From IMG/VR virus record IMGVR_UViG_3300033148_004210, positions 37,596-101,595 of that record: a stretch of 64,000 nucleotides of DNA; one strand, written 5' to 3'. The stretch comes from a virus. A program made the position numbers and the translations under genes. Below the pieces are notes generated by a model, which saw nothing but the letters and a program-made list of their open reading frames with translations, did no database searches and was not told where the DNA came from. Of this stretch, positions 17,801 through 26,010 are shown in pieces (the stretch's first letter is position 1; the number at the start of each line of letters is the position of its first letter).

Positions 17801-18056
17801 CAATCATATATCTTTGACAAAATCTTATATCTCCTTCATACGATTTATCACTTCTTTGTTTACGAATGTCGGAAGGCTTGCATATAAATATTTTTCTTAA
17901 AGGAGTTCCATCGAATCCTTTAAATTTACCGTTAATATCGTGTTCGTATAGATAATGAAAGAAATTATTAACTTTTTTAATTTCCTGTTGTCCTTCTTTA
18001 TTACGAAGGAAAAGATATATTTCACGATATTTATTATAAATATTAACTAACTTCAT
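14856..18056 (-). CDS. Family B DNA polymerase fused to a Mom-like DNA-modification domain
   Basis: 1066 residues. Residues 1-about 800 are a family B polymerase: Exo I IDIE (Asp102, Glu104), Exo II NFTRFDFPY (167-175), motif A YDLSSCYPS (351-359), motif B KTVVNSAYG (441-449), motif C YVDTDG (491-496). Residues about 845-1066 resemble phage Mom-type proteins (GNAT-like fold; adenine carbamoylmethylation in Mu): NHYSHT, ALGFYYNKELV, CVELIRLFSKDGLPKN, SYADPNHGHIGYIYQATNW. The link (about 802-826) is in frame with a tRNA-Gly-like sequence. No ATG opens the Mom part separately, so the reading frame as it stands is a fusion. It should replicate phage DNA and may modify it. Confidence 0.83.
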   Translation of the reverse strand: MKLVNIYNKYREIYLFLRNKEGQQEIKKVNNFFHYLYEHDINGKFKGFDGTPLRKIFICKPSDIRKQRSDKSYEGDIRFCQRYMIDAIDKLDKCPIKYSFIDIEILSDELPDVKKANKPVSCISVSNSFSEKIKTFYLEDYETEYKMIDSFIEYLKQEKFDILLGWNFTRFDFPYLCNRYPDFAESISPIGQTRYGDGEIYYPAGISIIDYLSWFKKVTLNREQAYSLDYIAKKHLGRGKKHMKLDFSKLSPETKERNIDDVKILVELEKKHKIISYFDEIRRMSKIEWEDLLWNSRVLDMLLLQEAKNQKVALPMKPDEMRGTLSEKEDFAGAFREAFKTGAFTEGTGIYDLSSCYPSMIIDFCLDPANIRKSDKQGLIADGFDILPIENSHFAQNSNALLPTVVKKLITLKNQIKSALSKCPINSGHYKDIKKRYDAVKTVVNSAYGVFGNRFFRLYNKQVASATTFLVRDLLHYVITALKSKGYEVIYVDTDGVMINNNTDDISNLLNSLVKKWAKDKYGKENIVNEFEYKGYYEKILILTKCRYLGYVRTDKGLEEEVKGVEAKRKDSTVFMKKFQRTLIDKILDKESKESIFVWIKNQIKEIRNQPLQNIAFPCKIGKPIDEYKNMPIFVRASKYAQELVPSFKKKVGELFYYIYVNSDEYEQNKKNILWYDGGKLTSSKLKKEWELHFGQKVLVKNMDKIKQEELIEHLITKGKVTTHSITTKGKLKNVMAFDEETYGHVDKNKVDWETMKNRNILMKLQTIFEAMGWNIKEIIGIETKDEVAEYINKLKNEKQFAREVSKKTCRTSSSESRVQVSNLAPNIDIVNQEYQRIQKEKKQIKELDFELKDLEIKKIDFREAKKYIIKNHYSHTIASSVKLALGFYYNKELVTAVVYGCPIGRRVTEWLQIDRENCVELIRLFSKDGLPKNIESYCIGQSFKYIRQNRPEFKYLISYADPNHGHIGYIYQATNWRYVGVQRRLLPERRIFIDGKEVHTRNLNAKHGSTSKKNLEQIYGDRLEIKSALKKHVYLMCLGNKKEKRDWYKKFPEQPYPKIKDLKEE
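15579..15653 (-). tRNA. tRNA-Gly(UCC)-like sequence inside the PolB-Mom frame
   Basis: 75 nt including an encoded CCA. Acceptor GCGAGG pairs with CCTCGC (the seventh pair is G-A); anticodon stem CCGAA/TTCGG with loop CTTCCAG, giving anticodon TCC (15620-15618) with U33 and A37; T arm TAGAG/CTCTA with loop TGCAAGT; discriminator U, as in bacterial tRNA-Gly. Unusual: the D arm (GTGTC, loop GAAAAA, GACAT) lacks the GG pair, position 8 is A, and T-loop position 55 is G. These departures recall non-translating glycyl-tRNAs, or decay. Expression is unproven. Confidence 0.55.
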
Positions 18057-18342
18057 TATGTAATTCCTTCCAAATTTTAACTATAACATCTCCATGACAA
18101 GCTTTCGGTTTACAATAGCATCCAAGTATTATATTTTTTGGCATATCGTCCAATAATTTTCTCCATACACTATAAGGTTCTAAAATGCCAGGTTCAGATA
18201 TTTTTTTCCTTAACCAATTCTCATATTTTGCAATTACTTCTTCTCTTGTTCCATCTTTTCCTATTACAAAAGGATTTCCAAAAGGACTACCTCTTCCTAT
18301 ATAAAAGTCATATTTTTCTTTTCTTAAATTAACGACTCTCAT
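18043..18342 (-). CDS. DUF4326-like protein
   Basis: 99 residues: MRVVNLRKEKYDFYIGRGSPFGNPF, then VIAKYENWL and LGCYCKPKACHGDVI. This matches the DUF4326 pattern (start RGSPFGNPF, end CxCxPxxCHGD). Function unknown in the family. Overlaps the polymerase start by 14 nt. Confidence 0.72.
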   Translation of the reverse strand: MRVVNLRKEKYDFYIGRGSPFGNPFVIGKDGTREEVIAKYENWLRKKISEPGILEPYSVWRKLLDDMPKNIILGCYCKPKACHGDVIVKIWKELHNEVS

Positions 18343-18572
18343 TTCTCTAACTCCTGACCAAAAATTAAACGCATAGTTCTATCAACATTACCGATACCAA
18401 CATATTCATTATCACCCATAAAAAACTCAATCCCTTTTATACCTATTTTTTTTGTTATCTTTTTTTCTAATCCATATACAGCAGTCCTATATAAATCGTC
18501 CATTGCTTTTAAACTTTCCCAATAAGGTTTTAATTTTTTTATTAATGCTTTTGTAACTTTTATATTTTTCAT
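18339..18572 (-). CDS. Hypothetical protein
   Basis: 77 residues, helical N-terminal half then GIKGIEFFMGDNEYVGIGNVDRTMRLIFG. Overlaps the DUF4326 gene by 4 nt. No family recognised. Confidence 0.6.
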   Translation of the reverse strand: MKNIKVTKALIKKLKPYWESLKAMDDLYRTAVYGLEKKITKKIGIKGIEFFMGDNEYVGIGNVDRTMRLIFGQELEK

Positions 18573-18582
18573 ATTATAACTC

Positions 18583-18774
18583 TCATTTTAATAAATATAT
18601 CTCTCTTTTATAGTTGTTTATTCTAAGCAAATAGGGTTTTTGGAATTCATCACTTTGCCATAAATGTAAATTTAATTCTTCATGCCAAATTTTATCTTTT
18701 AATTCTTCGATTTTAATCTTAATTTTTAATTTTTCTATTTTGTTTTTGAGTTTAGCTATTTTTAAATTTATCAT
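18583..18774 (-). CDS. Hypothetical coiled-coil protein
   Basis: 63 residues, the first 35 a Lys/Ile/Leu heptad pattern (KLKNKIEKLKIKIKIEELKDKI). Overlaps the cupin stop by 4 nt. Confidence 0.55.
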   Translation of the reverse strand: MINLKIAKLKNKIEKLKIKIKIEELKDKIWHEELNLHLWQSDEFQKPYLLRINNYKREIYLLK

Positions 18775-19166
18775 AAATCTAACAACCCTTTCTTCCTCAT
18801 TTTATCTTCTGTCATTTCTTTACCCTTAACTACACGACCACCTTGTTTCTTTCTTTTAATATCTTTAGGTTGAATAAAACCACTATCTACATATGCCAAT
18901 TCAATCATCACCGAATCTTCTACAGCAATAAATCTATGGCGTAAAGGAGGTTTTACTTCGAAGCTTTGATTTTTAGTCAATGTCTTCTGACCAAATTCAG
19001 TTTCAATTCTGACCTTGCCTTCAATGACAACGAACTTATTTATTTTAGTAAGATGAGAATGAGTTGAGCAAAAGGTGTCTTTTTTAACGTAAAGGAGGTC
19101 TATCTCAGTTTGGTCAGTTAATAATATTCGCCGACGTTCGCCCCAAATTTTAAAAATGGAACTCAT
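18771..19166 (-). CDS. Cupin-fold protein
   Basis: 131 residues. A cupin barrel with THSHLTKINKFVVIEGKVRIE (metal-binding His pair and Gly) and second motif PPLRHRFIAVEDSV. Resembles mannose-6-phosphate isomerase-type cupins. The C-terminal tail is basic. Enzyme or binding protein is undecided. Confidence 0.7.
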   Translation of the reverse strand: MSSIFKIWGERRRILLTDQTEIDLLYVKKDTFCSTHSHLTKINKFVVIEGKVRIETEFGQKTLTKNQSFEVKPPLRHRFIAVEDSVMIELAYVDSGFIQPKDIKRKKQGGRVVKGKEMTEDKMRKKGLLDL

Positions 19167-19576
19167 AATTTTACTCCTTTTTGTCTATTTTCTTTTGCCC
19201 ATAAGGGCTGTAAATTAGTATAATGAAAGCATTTCTTTTGTTCTTCAGGTTTACTTAAATCAAAACTACAACAAGGTTTTATATGGTCTACACACCATTT
19301 TCTTTTCCCTTTTCCATAATTTTTCCAAGTCATACCTTTTTTGAATTGATTTTGTAAATATTCTTTTCGTTGTTTTTTTATCTTCGCTTTATTTTTACAT
19401 TGGTATTTTTTGCTGTATTTTAAACTTTTTTCTTTGTTATCATTATACCATTTTGCATCATACTCTTTTCTACAATGTCTACAATAATTACTATATCCAT
19501 CCTTTCTTATTTTATTTTTGTAAAATTTATTTATACTTTTTATTCTATAACATCTACTACAAATCTTAGTTTTCAT
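19163..19576 (-). CDS. HNH endonuclease
   Basis: 137 residues. An N-terminal double CxxC zinc ribbon (CSRC, CRHC) and a C-terminal HNH core, WCVDHIKPCCSFDL, ending NLQPLWAKENRQK. It is a paralogue of the HNH protein at 57816-58514 (shared NQFKKGM-WKN, HIKPCC, NLQPLWA). Likely a free-standing mobile endonuclease. Overlaps the cupin start by 4 nt. Confidence 0.8.
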   Translation of the reverse strand: MKTKICSRCYRIKSINKFYKNKIRKDGYSNYCRHCRKEYDAKWYNDNKEKSLKYSKKYQCKNKAKIKKQRKEYLQNQFKKGMTWKNYGKGKRKWCVDHIKPCCSFDLSKPEEQKKCFHYTNLQPLWAKENRQKGVKL

Positions 19577-19580
19577 AGTT

Positions 19581-20024
19581 TTATTGATTTTGATTATATT
19601 CTACTGCCATATATCTTAAAATAGACTGTAAACTAGAAATCGCTTTTTCAGCAGATTCTTTATAACCTAAAATTAAATTTTTAATTCTTCTGTATGCACT
19701 AACTTCCCCACTTGCTTGTTTTTCTGAAGAGGCAGAAATAAACTTTTTACCAGCATTTTCGACATCAATTCTGATTTGATTATATGCTCGTATTTCACGA
19801 TTTTTCTTTTCTGTTTCTGCAATAGCTAATGCTGTGCGAAGATTGGAAAAAGTGCCTGTTAATTCTGTAAGGGCTGATTTTACTTCTTCTGGATTATTTA
19901 CAATATTAGTTTGCATAAGATTTGCATAATAATCCGTTTTATCAAAATCGGCTTTTAATTCTTCCAATACTTTATCAAGAGTTTCTTCTTTTTTAAATAA
20001 ATTTTCTAATTCTAATATTCTCAT
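19581..20024 (-). CDS. Hypothetical helical protein
   Basis: 147 residues, nearly all helical with coiled-coil potential (ETLDKVLEELKADFDK; EKAISSLQSILRYMA). Reads into the HNH gene by 4 nt. No family recognised. Confidence 0.6.
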   Translation of the reverse strand: MRILELENLFKKEETLDKVLEELKADFDKTDYYANLMQTNIVNNPEEVKSALTELTGTFSNLRTALAIAETEKKNREIRAYNQIRIDVENAGKKFISASSEKQASGEVSAYRRIKNLILGYKESAEKAISSLQSILRYMAVEYNQNQ

Positions 20025-20275
20025 GTTTTCTCCTTTTTTATTTTTTCGGTTAATTTTTCTCTTATAATTTCTCTAACTTTTTCTGGTTGTTTCTTTAGTA
20101 AAATCGAACTAAAATAATCTATTGATGTTGCTTTATGAGTTTTTTGGTTATAAGCGTAATATCCTAACATTAATGAACCTGCACTACTTTTAACTGAATT
20201 AGGGTCTATTATTATAATATATTTTTGTCCATTTACTTGAAATCGTTTCCCTTTAAAATGTTTATCTATTCTCAT
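20021..20275 (-). CDS. Hypothetical protein
   Basis: 84 residues, beta-rich first half (KRFQVNGQKYIIIIDPNSVKS) and a basic helical tail. Overlaps the next gene by 4 nt. Function unknown. Confidence 0.6.
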   Translation of the reverse strand: MRIDKHFKGKRFQVNGQKYIIIIDPNSVKSSAGSLMLGYYAYNQKTHKATSIDYFSSILLKKQPEKVREIIREKLTEKIKKEKT

Positions 20276-20400
20276 TATTTTTTCTCCTTTTTATTTATAC
20301 TTTTCTTTTTTTTAAAACTTAAACATCTATTACAACCATAATAATATTCATGTGCTCTTTTGTTATGACCACAAATACAAGTTTTTCTTTTATAACTCAT
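20275..20400 (-). CDS. Tiny zinc-finger protein
   Basis: 41 residues: CICGHNKRAHEYYYGCNRC gives a CxC-x2-H-x4-H...CxxC pattern common in very small phage proteins. Start ATG 20400-20398; the stop overlaps the next start (TAATG). Confidence 0.5.
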   Translation of the reverse strand: MSYKRKTCICGHNKRAHEYYYGCNRCLSFKKKKSINKKEKK

Positions 20401-20433
20401 AATATATCTCCCAATTTAGTTATACCTAAATTA

Positions 20434-20757
20434 CTATTCATAATTGATTTCAAGTATTTTACGTCCATGTTCAGTTGTTATCACGATAGATTTCTTTAAC
20501 TCAAGAATTACTAATGAATAAAGATTATAAAGGTCTTTTGTAAGGTCTAAGTCTCCATAAAAAATTTCATGGTCTTGTCCTTTAAAAAAATCTTTAATAT
20601 CTTCCAATCGGGCTTTGTAAGTCGTTTTAGTATAAATTCTGGCATTAAAGACTGTTAGATTATTAGGATTTCTGTCATGATAACCAGATTTACTTCCAAG
20701 TAATCTTCCAAAATTAAATCCGTATTTTTGAAAAACGTCTAAATATTCTTTATTCAT
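20434..20757 (-). CDS. Hypothetical protein
   Basis: 107 residues with mixed alpha/beta character (LTVFNARIYTKTTYKARLEDI; LYNLYSLVILELKKSIVITTEHG). Overlaps the upstream gene by 8 nt. I do not recognise it. Confidence 0.6.
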   Translation of the reverse strand: MNKEYLDVFQKYGFNFGRLLGSKSGYHDRNPNNLTVFNARIYTKTTYKARLEDIKDFFKGQDHEIFYGDLDLTKDLYNLYSLVILELKKSIVITTEHGRKILEINYE

Positions 20758-20932
20758 TATCTGCCTCCTGAATAGAATCTCCGTCTCCTAATTCAAATCT
20801 GATTTTTCCTTCATCTCCATAAACTTCATAGCCAACCAACACTAATGCTGATATTAAATCTTTCCAAGCTTCCCTAGAAACTTCTTCCGCACCTGACCAC
20901 CTATCAATATTTATCATTGTTTTTTTATTCAT
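20750..20932 (-). CDS. Small acidic hypothetical protein
   Basis: 60 residues, acidic at the C terminus (GDEGKIRFELGDGDSIQEADNE). The start overlaps the stop of the RNA ligase gene by one base. Function unknown. Confidence 0.6.
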   Translation of the reverse strand: MNKKTMINIDRWSGAEEVSREAWKDLISALVLVGYEVYGDEGKIRFELGDGDSIQEADNE

Positions 20933-21603
20933 TATTTTATTTCTCCTTTAAAGTCTTTTGTTTTTATTTTAGTTATTATTCTATATCCTCTTCTGTCTCT
21001 TAATTCGTATTTTAGTTTGCCTACTACTCCTTCGGCTATAAAGTCTCCAAATGTTGAATACACTCCTTTTTTAATACTGCTAATTGCACAATCAATGGTA
21101 GTTTCTCCTATAATAGGAACAATCCCTATTCCTAATTGGTCGGCTATTTTTTCCAGGTCTTCCCTTTTTAGCCAATAATTACCTATCTTAATATCGAATA
21201 AAATAAATTCTACTCGCTTTTCTCCATTAACATATTTGCCACCAGTTTGTATTTTATATCCGTATCCTTCTCCGTAGAGACAAACATCAGGCAGTTCATC
21301 TCCCATTCCAAATATTTCTTTCATTTTTTCTAAAGGAAATAATTGCTGTAATTTTTCTAATAAATGTTTAGGCACATCTGCTTTATCTGTCTTCCCTTTG
21401 AATTCTATTTCAGGATAACATAAAGGACAAGTATAATAACAAACTCTAATATTAGTTCCATCTATTTTTTCTGTCCAGACCCATTGTAAGTCTTTTAAGA
21501 ATTCAAATTCAGGTTTACTGTATTCTCCGATAATAAATTTACCTTTCTTCGCTCCTTCTAAATATCTTTTATACAATCCGTTGATTTTTGGGTATTGATT
21601 CAT
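20932..21603 (-). CDS. RNA ligase (Rnl2/RNA-ligase family)
   Basis: 223 residues from ATG 21603-21601, chosen because GGAAGG lies upstream and the ATG overlaps the RecA stop (TAATG). The nucleotidyl lysine lies in motif I EKIDGTNIR, with later motifs LYGEGYG, FILFDI, EGVVGKL and IITKIKTKDF. It would seal nicked RNA, for example host-cleaved tRNA. Short for Rnl2 but the adenylation domain is complete. Confidence 0.82.
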   Translation of the reverse strand: MNQYPKINGLYKRYLEGAKKGKFIIGEYSKPEFEFLKDLQWVWTEKIDGTNIRVCYYTCPLCYPEIEFKGKTDKADVPKHLLEKLQQLFPLEKMKEIFGMGDELPDVCLYGEGYGYKIQTGGKYVNGEKRVEFILFDIKIGNYWLKREDLEKIADQLGIGIVPIIGETTIDCAISSIKKGVYSTFGDFIAEGVVGKLKYELRDRRGYRIITKIKTKDFKGEIK

Positions 21604-22565
21604 TATTTCATTACCTTCCATATTTGTTTTTCTATATGTTCCCAATCTTTATCTGTTAGCAATTTTATGAAGTTATCTTTCCCTACCGCTTTCTTTTTAC
21701 CGTAAGTATATGTCTTTCCTGATAATTCAATTATTAAATATTTTAATGCACTAAAGAATACGCATTTTTTATTGTTAATTTTGCCAGTTATAAAAAAGTC
21801 AATAACGCCTCTACGATATGCTCTGCCTTTTTTATTCTTCTTTGCAAAAATATTAATCTCCATCCCTATTCTTTCCTTCTTATCTCCACTACCTACATCT
21901 ATAGGTTTACCAGCTCTGAATTGGATTCGTGAATCGTATAAATGTTTTAAAGCCCTACCCCCAGCAGTATGTTCTGGATTACCATACATAACCCCGACTT
22001 TTTCTCTTAGTTGATTAATAAAAATTACTGTAGTTTTATATTTATTTCTTATCCTATTAATTTTCCTACACATTGGAGAATTAACACTTGCTTGAGATGC
22101 CATTGTTTTTTCTGTTAAATCTCGTTCTATTTCAGCCTCTGGAACTAACGCTACAATACTATCAATAACTATTAAATCTACTTGGGGAATTAATTCTAAA
22201 AGACATTCCCCAGCTTCTTCTAAAGTATCAGGAGTAATAAGCAATATATTGTCATTATCTACTCCATTTATTTTAGCCCATTGAGGGTCATAAGAAGCTT
22301 CAGCATTAATGAAAGCACAAGTCTTACCTAATTTTTGATATTTAGCAATAATCTTTAAAGCAAAAGTAGTTTTACCAGAAGATTCTCCACCATAAAATTC
22401 TATCATATGTCCACCAGAATATTGGGAGATACCGCCATCAAGACAATAATCAAGAGGATAAACCCCTGTCCTAATCTTAGGCTCTACAATAATATCAGAA
22501 CCTTTTTGAACTTTGTAATTTTTTTCCAATGAGTTTAAAAGTTTATTTAGTTTTTCATTTTTCAT
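21603..22565 (-). CDS. recA: RecA/UvsX-type recombinase
   Basis: 320 residues. Walker A GGESSGKT (59-66), INAEASYDPQWA, VIDSIVALVPEAEIE, the loop MASQASVNSPMCRKIN, INQLREKVGVMYGNPEHTAGGRALK. These are RecA core motifs; the C-terminal domain is shortened. It would catalyse strand exchange in phage recombination and replication. Its ATG overlaps the stop of the small upstream gene. Confidence 0.88.
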   Translation of the reverse strand: MKNEKLNKLLNSLEKNYKVQKGSDIIVEPKIRTGVYPLDYCLDGGISQYSGGHMIEFYGGESSGKTTFALKIIAKYQKLGKTCAFINAEASYDPQWAKINGVDNDNILLITPDTLEEAGECLLELIPQVDLIVIDSIVALVPEAEIERDLTEKTMASQASVNSPMCRKINRIRNKYKTTVIFINQLREKVGVMYGNPEHTAGGRALKHLYDSRIQFRAGKPIDVGSGDKKERIGMEINIFAKKNKKGRAYRRGVIDFFITGKINNKKCVFFSALKYLIIELSGKTYTYGKKKAVGKDNFIKLLTDKDWEHIEKQIWKVMK

Positions 22566-22725
22566 TTTCTTCCCATCTTTCTTCAGGAATGTCTCCTCGT
22601 TTTAATCCTTCTTTAACTCTCTCTATATTTCCAGGTCTTCCCATAAGTTTGGCAATTCTTTCTAAAGTTTTGCCTTTTTGAAACTCGGCTATTATTTTTT
22701 TATCTGTTCCGTTTAAATGACCCAT
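22555..22725 (-). CDS. Small HTH-like protein
   Basis: 56 residues: KTLERIAKLMGRPGNIERVKEGLKRGDIP has a helix-turn-helix look. Start ATG 22725-22723, stop TGA inside the RecA start region, so the genes overlap by about 11 nt. Possible DNA-binding regulator; not proven. Confidence 0.55.
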   Translation of the reverse strand: MGHLNGTDKKIIAEFQKGKTLERIAKLMGRPGNIERVKEGLKRGDIPEERWEENEK

Positions 22726-23035
22726 TATTGTATTCCTTTGCTAAATCAGGATACCAAAAACTTGAAACAGTATTTGACCCTTCTATTTTATCGTCTATTT
22801 CATTTATTCTCAATTGGGTTCTTACCATTTCTATAGGAATTCGTTTAGTTGTTTCTATTATCGCAAACCCCCCATTATGTTCGAATCCTAAAGAATGTAA
22901 AATTTTTAAAACCTTATTAAAATGCTTGCTATCTTCTTTAGAATATATTCGAGTTTCAAGACAAGTATATAATCGAGGAACTACAGAATTATTATAAGAA
23001 CATCTGGTTATAATTTGACCATAATGCCATTTCAT
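22700..23035 (-). CDS. Hypothetical protein
   Basis: 111 residues with a CSYNNSVVPRLYTCLETR N-terminal strand and a HNGGFAIIETTKR segment. Overlaps the small HTH-like gene at its 3' end. No family recognised. Confidence 0.6.
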   Translation of the reverse strand: MKWHYGQIITRCSYNNSVVPRLYTCLETRIYSKEDSKHFNKVLKILHSLGFEHNGGFAIIETTKRIPIEMVRTQLRINEIDDKIEGSNTVSSFWYPDLAKEYNNGSFKRNR

Positions 23036-23036
23036 T

Positions 23037-23606
23037 TTATTCCTCCACCAATCCTGCTAAAGCTAATACACACGCATCTGCAATATCTTGGTCTTTTATT
23101 TTTAATTTCAAATCCAACGCATTATTGATATATTCTACGATTTCTTTTTTGAGTGCATGTCCCTTTATTTTTTTAGAAGATTTTTTAAAATTTACTTTAT
23201 TTCTTGCCGAAGTTGGTAATAGAAATTTCTGCTTACGAGCCAATCCTTTAAATTTATCATAAACAAGCACCGAATGACGAGCCAATGCTTTAAGCGTATT
23301 GACATTAGACCCAAAATAACAATCTTCAATAATATTAATATCTATTTTATAAGTTTTACTTATTTCCATAGCAAATTCATTTAATTGATTAATGAATAAA
23401 TCAAGAGCATCTATTTGAACTACATTTTTAGGAATAGTTATTTTTCGGGTTTTATCTATAATAAGATAACTATCAGTAGTTCTAATAACAGCTACCCCTG
23501 TGCTTCGAACACTAACATCCCAACCTATAGAAATCATATTAGGTTTCAAGTGGATTCCTAAAAAAGCTTCTACTCTGGATTTATTAATCTTTTTTATTGG
23601 TTTCAT
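23037..23606 (-). CDS. RuvC-like Holliday junction resolvase
   Basis: 189 residues. RNase H-fold acidic residues in RuvC order: ISIGWDVSVRSTGVAV (first Asp), INIIEDCYFG (Glu), and DQDIADACVLALAGL (last Asp). Resembles phage and poxvirus-type resolvases. Would resolve recombination intermediates ahead of packaging. Overlaps the prim-pol stop by 23 nt. Confidence 0.8.
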   Translation of the reverse strand: MKPIKKINKSRVEAFLGIHLKPNMISIGWDVSVRSTGVAVIRTTDSYLIIDKTRKITIPKNVVQIDALDLFINQLNEFAMEISKTYKIDINIIEDCYFGSNVNTLKALARHSVLVYDKFKGLARKQKFLLPTSARNKVNFKKSSKKIKGHALKKEIVEYINNALDLKLKIKDQDIADACVLALAGLVEE

Positions 23607-25491
23607 TTTGTTTTATTTTTTCCTGTTCAATTTCTTCTACTGTTTTTACTAAATGATTTTCCCAATCATATAAACAAGGTATAGGAAATCTTTTACGTCT
23701 TATTTTTGCATCTCTTACGTTTTCTACTAAAAATTGAGTATCCGTTCCTTCTTCGTTATTATAAACATATTTTGCTAATAAAGCAGGGAATTGTCCTATT
23801 TGGTCTTTTGCAAAAAAGTTATCGTCATTTCTTAATTGCACGAAACAAATTAAAAATCCATTTGTCTTTTTAACTTTTTCTATAAGTTCTGCAAATACAT
23901 TATCAGTTCTCGCAAAATCATCTGGTTTAACCCAATCGAATATAGTTACTTTTCCTTCTCTTAAAATTACTTTGGAAGGACTACTTACCCACGCACTAGA
24001 AAAATCGCCACCCTTCATACCTAATTTTAAAGCCACTTTAGCAAATCTTCCACCAGTTTCATTGTAAATATAATCTGGCTTTATTCCTTGATTAACTAAT
24101 TTTTTTACAAAGTTCATCGAAAGGGTCGTCTTCCCGTATTTATTTTGACTTCCTATTATTATTAAATCTTGTTGATTAAAATAAGCCCAATTATGAAAAT
24201 AAGGCACTTTAAATTTTATAGGAACTCCGATTTGAAGTAATTCTTCTGACCAATCTAATTGTTTAATTATTGAATACTTAGCACCTCGTTTACATAAATA
24301 TTCTTCTCTAACTAAATATTCCAATACTTTATCTACTCTCTTTTTTTCTTCCCCTCTATTAGTTCCTGCAATAGTCATTGCCATTTCTGTTCTACTCATT
24401 TCGCCAGTTTCTTTTAAATGTTCAAGCACTTTATGAGCTAATTCTTTTTCATCAAATACATTATATTTATCCAATTCTCTAATCATAGCTCTTATTGCTT
24501 GTTGTTGCATAGGTTTTTCTAACATGTGCTTATTTAAAACATTTAATACATATTTTGTTTGGTCAATATTTAATTGTTTTCTTAAAATACCCCCTAATTT
24601 TATAAATTCGGTATTACAACTTCCATCTAAATTATTATTTTTTAAAAGAAATTTTTTCGGGTCTATTTTAAAATCTTCAGTTATAATATCTTCTCTTAAT
24701 TTTTCGCTATTCGTTTTTCTTGGCACTGTTATTTTAGAAAGTAAAAGTTTTTTTAATTCCTTTGGCATTTCTATAATTGGGCGTATTTGTATTATTCGTG
24801 AAATATCTTTAACTTTAGAAGGATAAATAACAACTTGACCGCCCTCATTTTCAATATCTATTTTAAGAGAATCTATTCTTGTTTTTGGAAAGTTTTTATC
24901 ATATTTATAGAAAAGGTGAAACCCATTAGTAGATTCTTGTGTTAAAGTTTTACCCATTAACTTTTTTATTTCTTCAGGAATAGGTTTTTGGTCTATATCT
25001 ATAATAATAATATTACTTTTACTACCAGTTTTAACTCCTAAATTTAATCCATTAACTAACCACCCCTGCCATTCGTCTTTTTCCTTGTGGTTTTTATTTG
25101 TCCAATCTTTTTCGATAGGTTTTTTTTGGTTATTAGCAATAGGAACTAAATCGAATCCGTTTTCTACATAAAAATCTAAAACTTTTTCTATATTTATTTC
25201 GTCTGTTTTTGTCATTACTTTTACTTTTAATAATTCTTTAAGATAATGATATTGTTCTTCTTCATCGACAGGAAAATTTTTCTCTATTTTTTTAGCTATA
25301 TCTAAAACGGTATATTTCTTTTTACAAACAAAACAATTCACAATATTTGTATTGGGAATGATATTTGCTACCATCTTATCTTGATTACAAAAAGGACATT
25401 TTACCATTATCACCTTGCCAGATTTTTTATAAGGAATTTTTCTTAATTTTAAATATTGAAGTAAATAAGTCTCTATAATTTTTTTATACAT
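23584..25491 (-). CDS. Prim-pol/helicase replication protein
   Basis: 635 residues. N-terminal zinc ribbon (Cys32, 35, 53, 56), then an archaeo-eukaryotic-type prim-pol segment (FDLVPIANNQKKPIEKDW, LGVKTGSKSNIIIIDID, TNGFHLFY), a winged-helix-like part (LKETGEMSRTEMAMTIAG), and a RecA-like ATPase with IIIGSQNKYGKTTL and a hydrophobic Walker B (FLICFVQLRND). It should prime and unwind at the fork. Expected partner of the PolB. Confidence 0.82.
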   Translation of the reverse strand: MYKKIIETYLLQYLKLRKIPYKKSGKVIMVKCPFCNQDKMVANIIPNTNIVNCFVCKKKYTVLDIAKKIEKNFPVDEEEQYHYLKELLKVKVMTKTDEINIEKVLDFYVENGFDLVPIANNQKKPIEKDWTNKNHKEKDEWQGWLVNGLNLGVKTGSKSNIIIIDIDQKPIPEEIKKLMGKTLTQESTNGFHLFYKYDKNFPKTRIDSLKIDIENEGGQVVIYPSKVKDISRIIQIRPIIEMPKELKKLLLSKITVPRKTNSEKLREDIITEDFKIDPKKFLLKNNNLDGSCNTEFIKLGGILRKQLNIDQTKYVLNVLNKHMLEKPMQQQAIRAMIRELDKYNVFDEKELAHKVLEHLKETGEMSRTEMAMTIAGTNRGEEKKRVDKVLEYLVREEYLCKRGAKYSIIKQLDWSEELLQIGVPIKFKVPYFHNWAYFNQQDLIIIGSQNKYGKTTLSMNFVKKLVNQGIKPDYIYNETGGRFAKVALKLGMKGGDFSSAWVSSPSKVILREGKVTIFDWVKPDDFARTDNVFAELIEKVKKTNGFLICFVQLRNDDNFFAKDQIGQFPALLAKYVYNNEEGTDTQFLVENVRDAKIRRKRFPIPCLYDWENHLVKTVEEIEQEKIKQNETNKKD

Positions 25492-26002
25492 TTATCCAGT
25501 CCTCTCCATTCCATATTTTATTGAATTTTTCTTTCATCACGAACGCAAGCCAGAGCTGTTCCATAGAATTTATCTTTTCATTATCTTGGATAAAACTTGA
25601 AAAATCCCATATCAAGTCATGGGGGAATTTTTTCGACCAAGCATATTTGTCTTTCAACATCTCCTGCAACTGGTCTTGACGAGGACAAAATATTACATTA
25701 TTAATAAGAGTTACCACCCCTGCTCCATCTGTCATTCCTTGAGCTATCTTCACTAACTTTTCCTTTACTCCAATTTTACAACTACCACCGAAACCATTAA
25801 GACTCGAAATATATCCGTATCGTTCAAAAGGAAGACTATAATATGCCCATTTATTCTTGCCAAATAAATAAGTTTCCCAATTATAACTCCTGCCTTCAAC
25901 CATTCCTTTTGTGGAAACGAAATCTCCTATTAATGGTTTCCACTTTTTCTGTATCTCCTTTGCCTTCTCACACATTTTTATATATTCTTTTAAATTGTCC
26001 AT
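25484..26002 (-). CDS. Hypothetical protein
   Basis: 172 residues, rich in Trp and Phe (SRSYNWETYLFGKNKWAYYSLP; AYAWSKKFPHDLIWDFSSF). No known domain seen. Overlaps the prim-pol start by 8 nt, so co-expressed with replication genes. Confidence 0.62.
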   Translation of the reverse strand: MDNLKEYIKMCEKAKEIQKKWKPLIGDFVSTKGMVEGRSYNWETYLFGKNKWAYYSLPFERYGYISSLNGFGGSCKIGVKEKLVKIAQGMTDGAGVVTLINNVIFCPRQDQLQEMLKDKYAWSKKFPHDLIWDFSSFIQDNEKINSMEQLWLAFVMKEKFNKIWNGEDWINV

Positions 26003-26010
26003 ATTATTCC

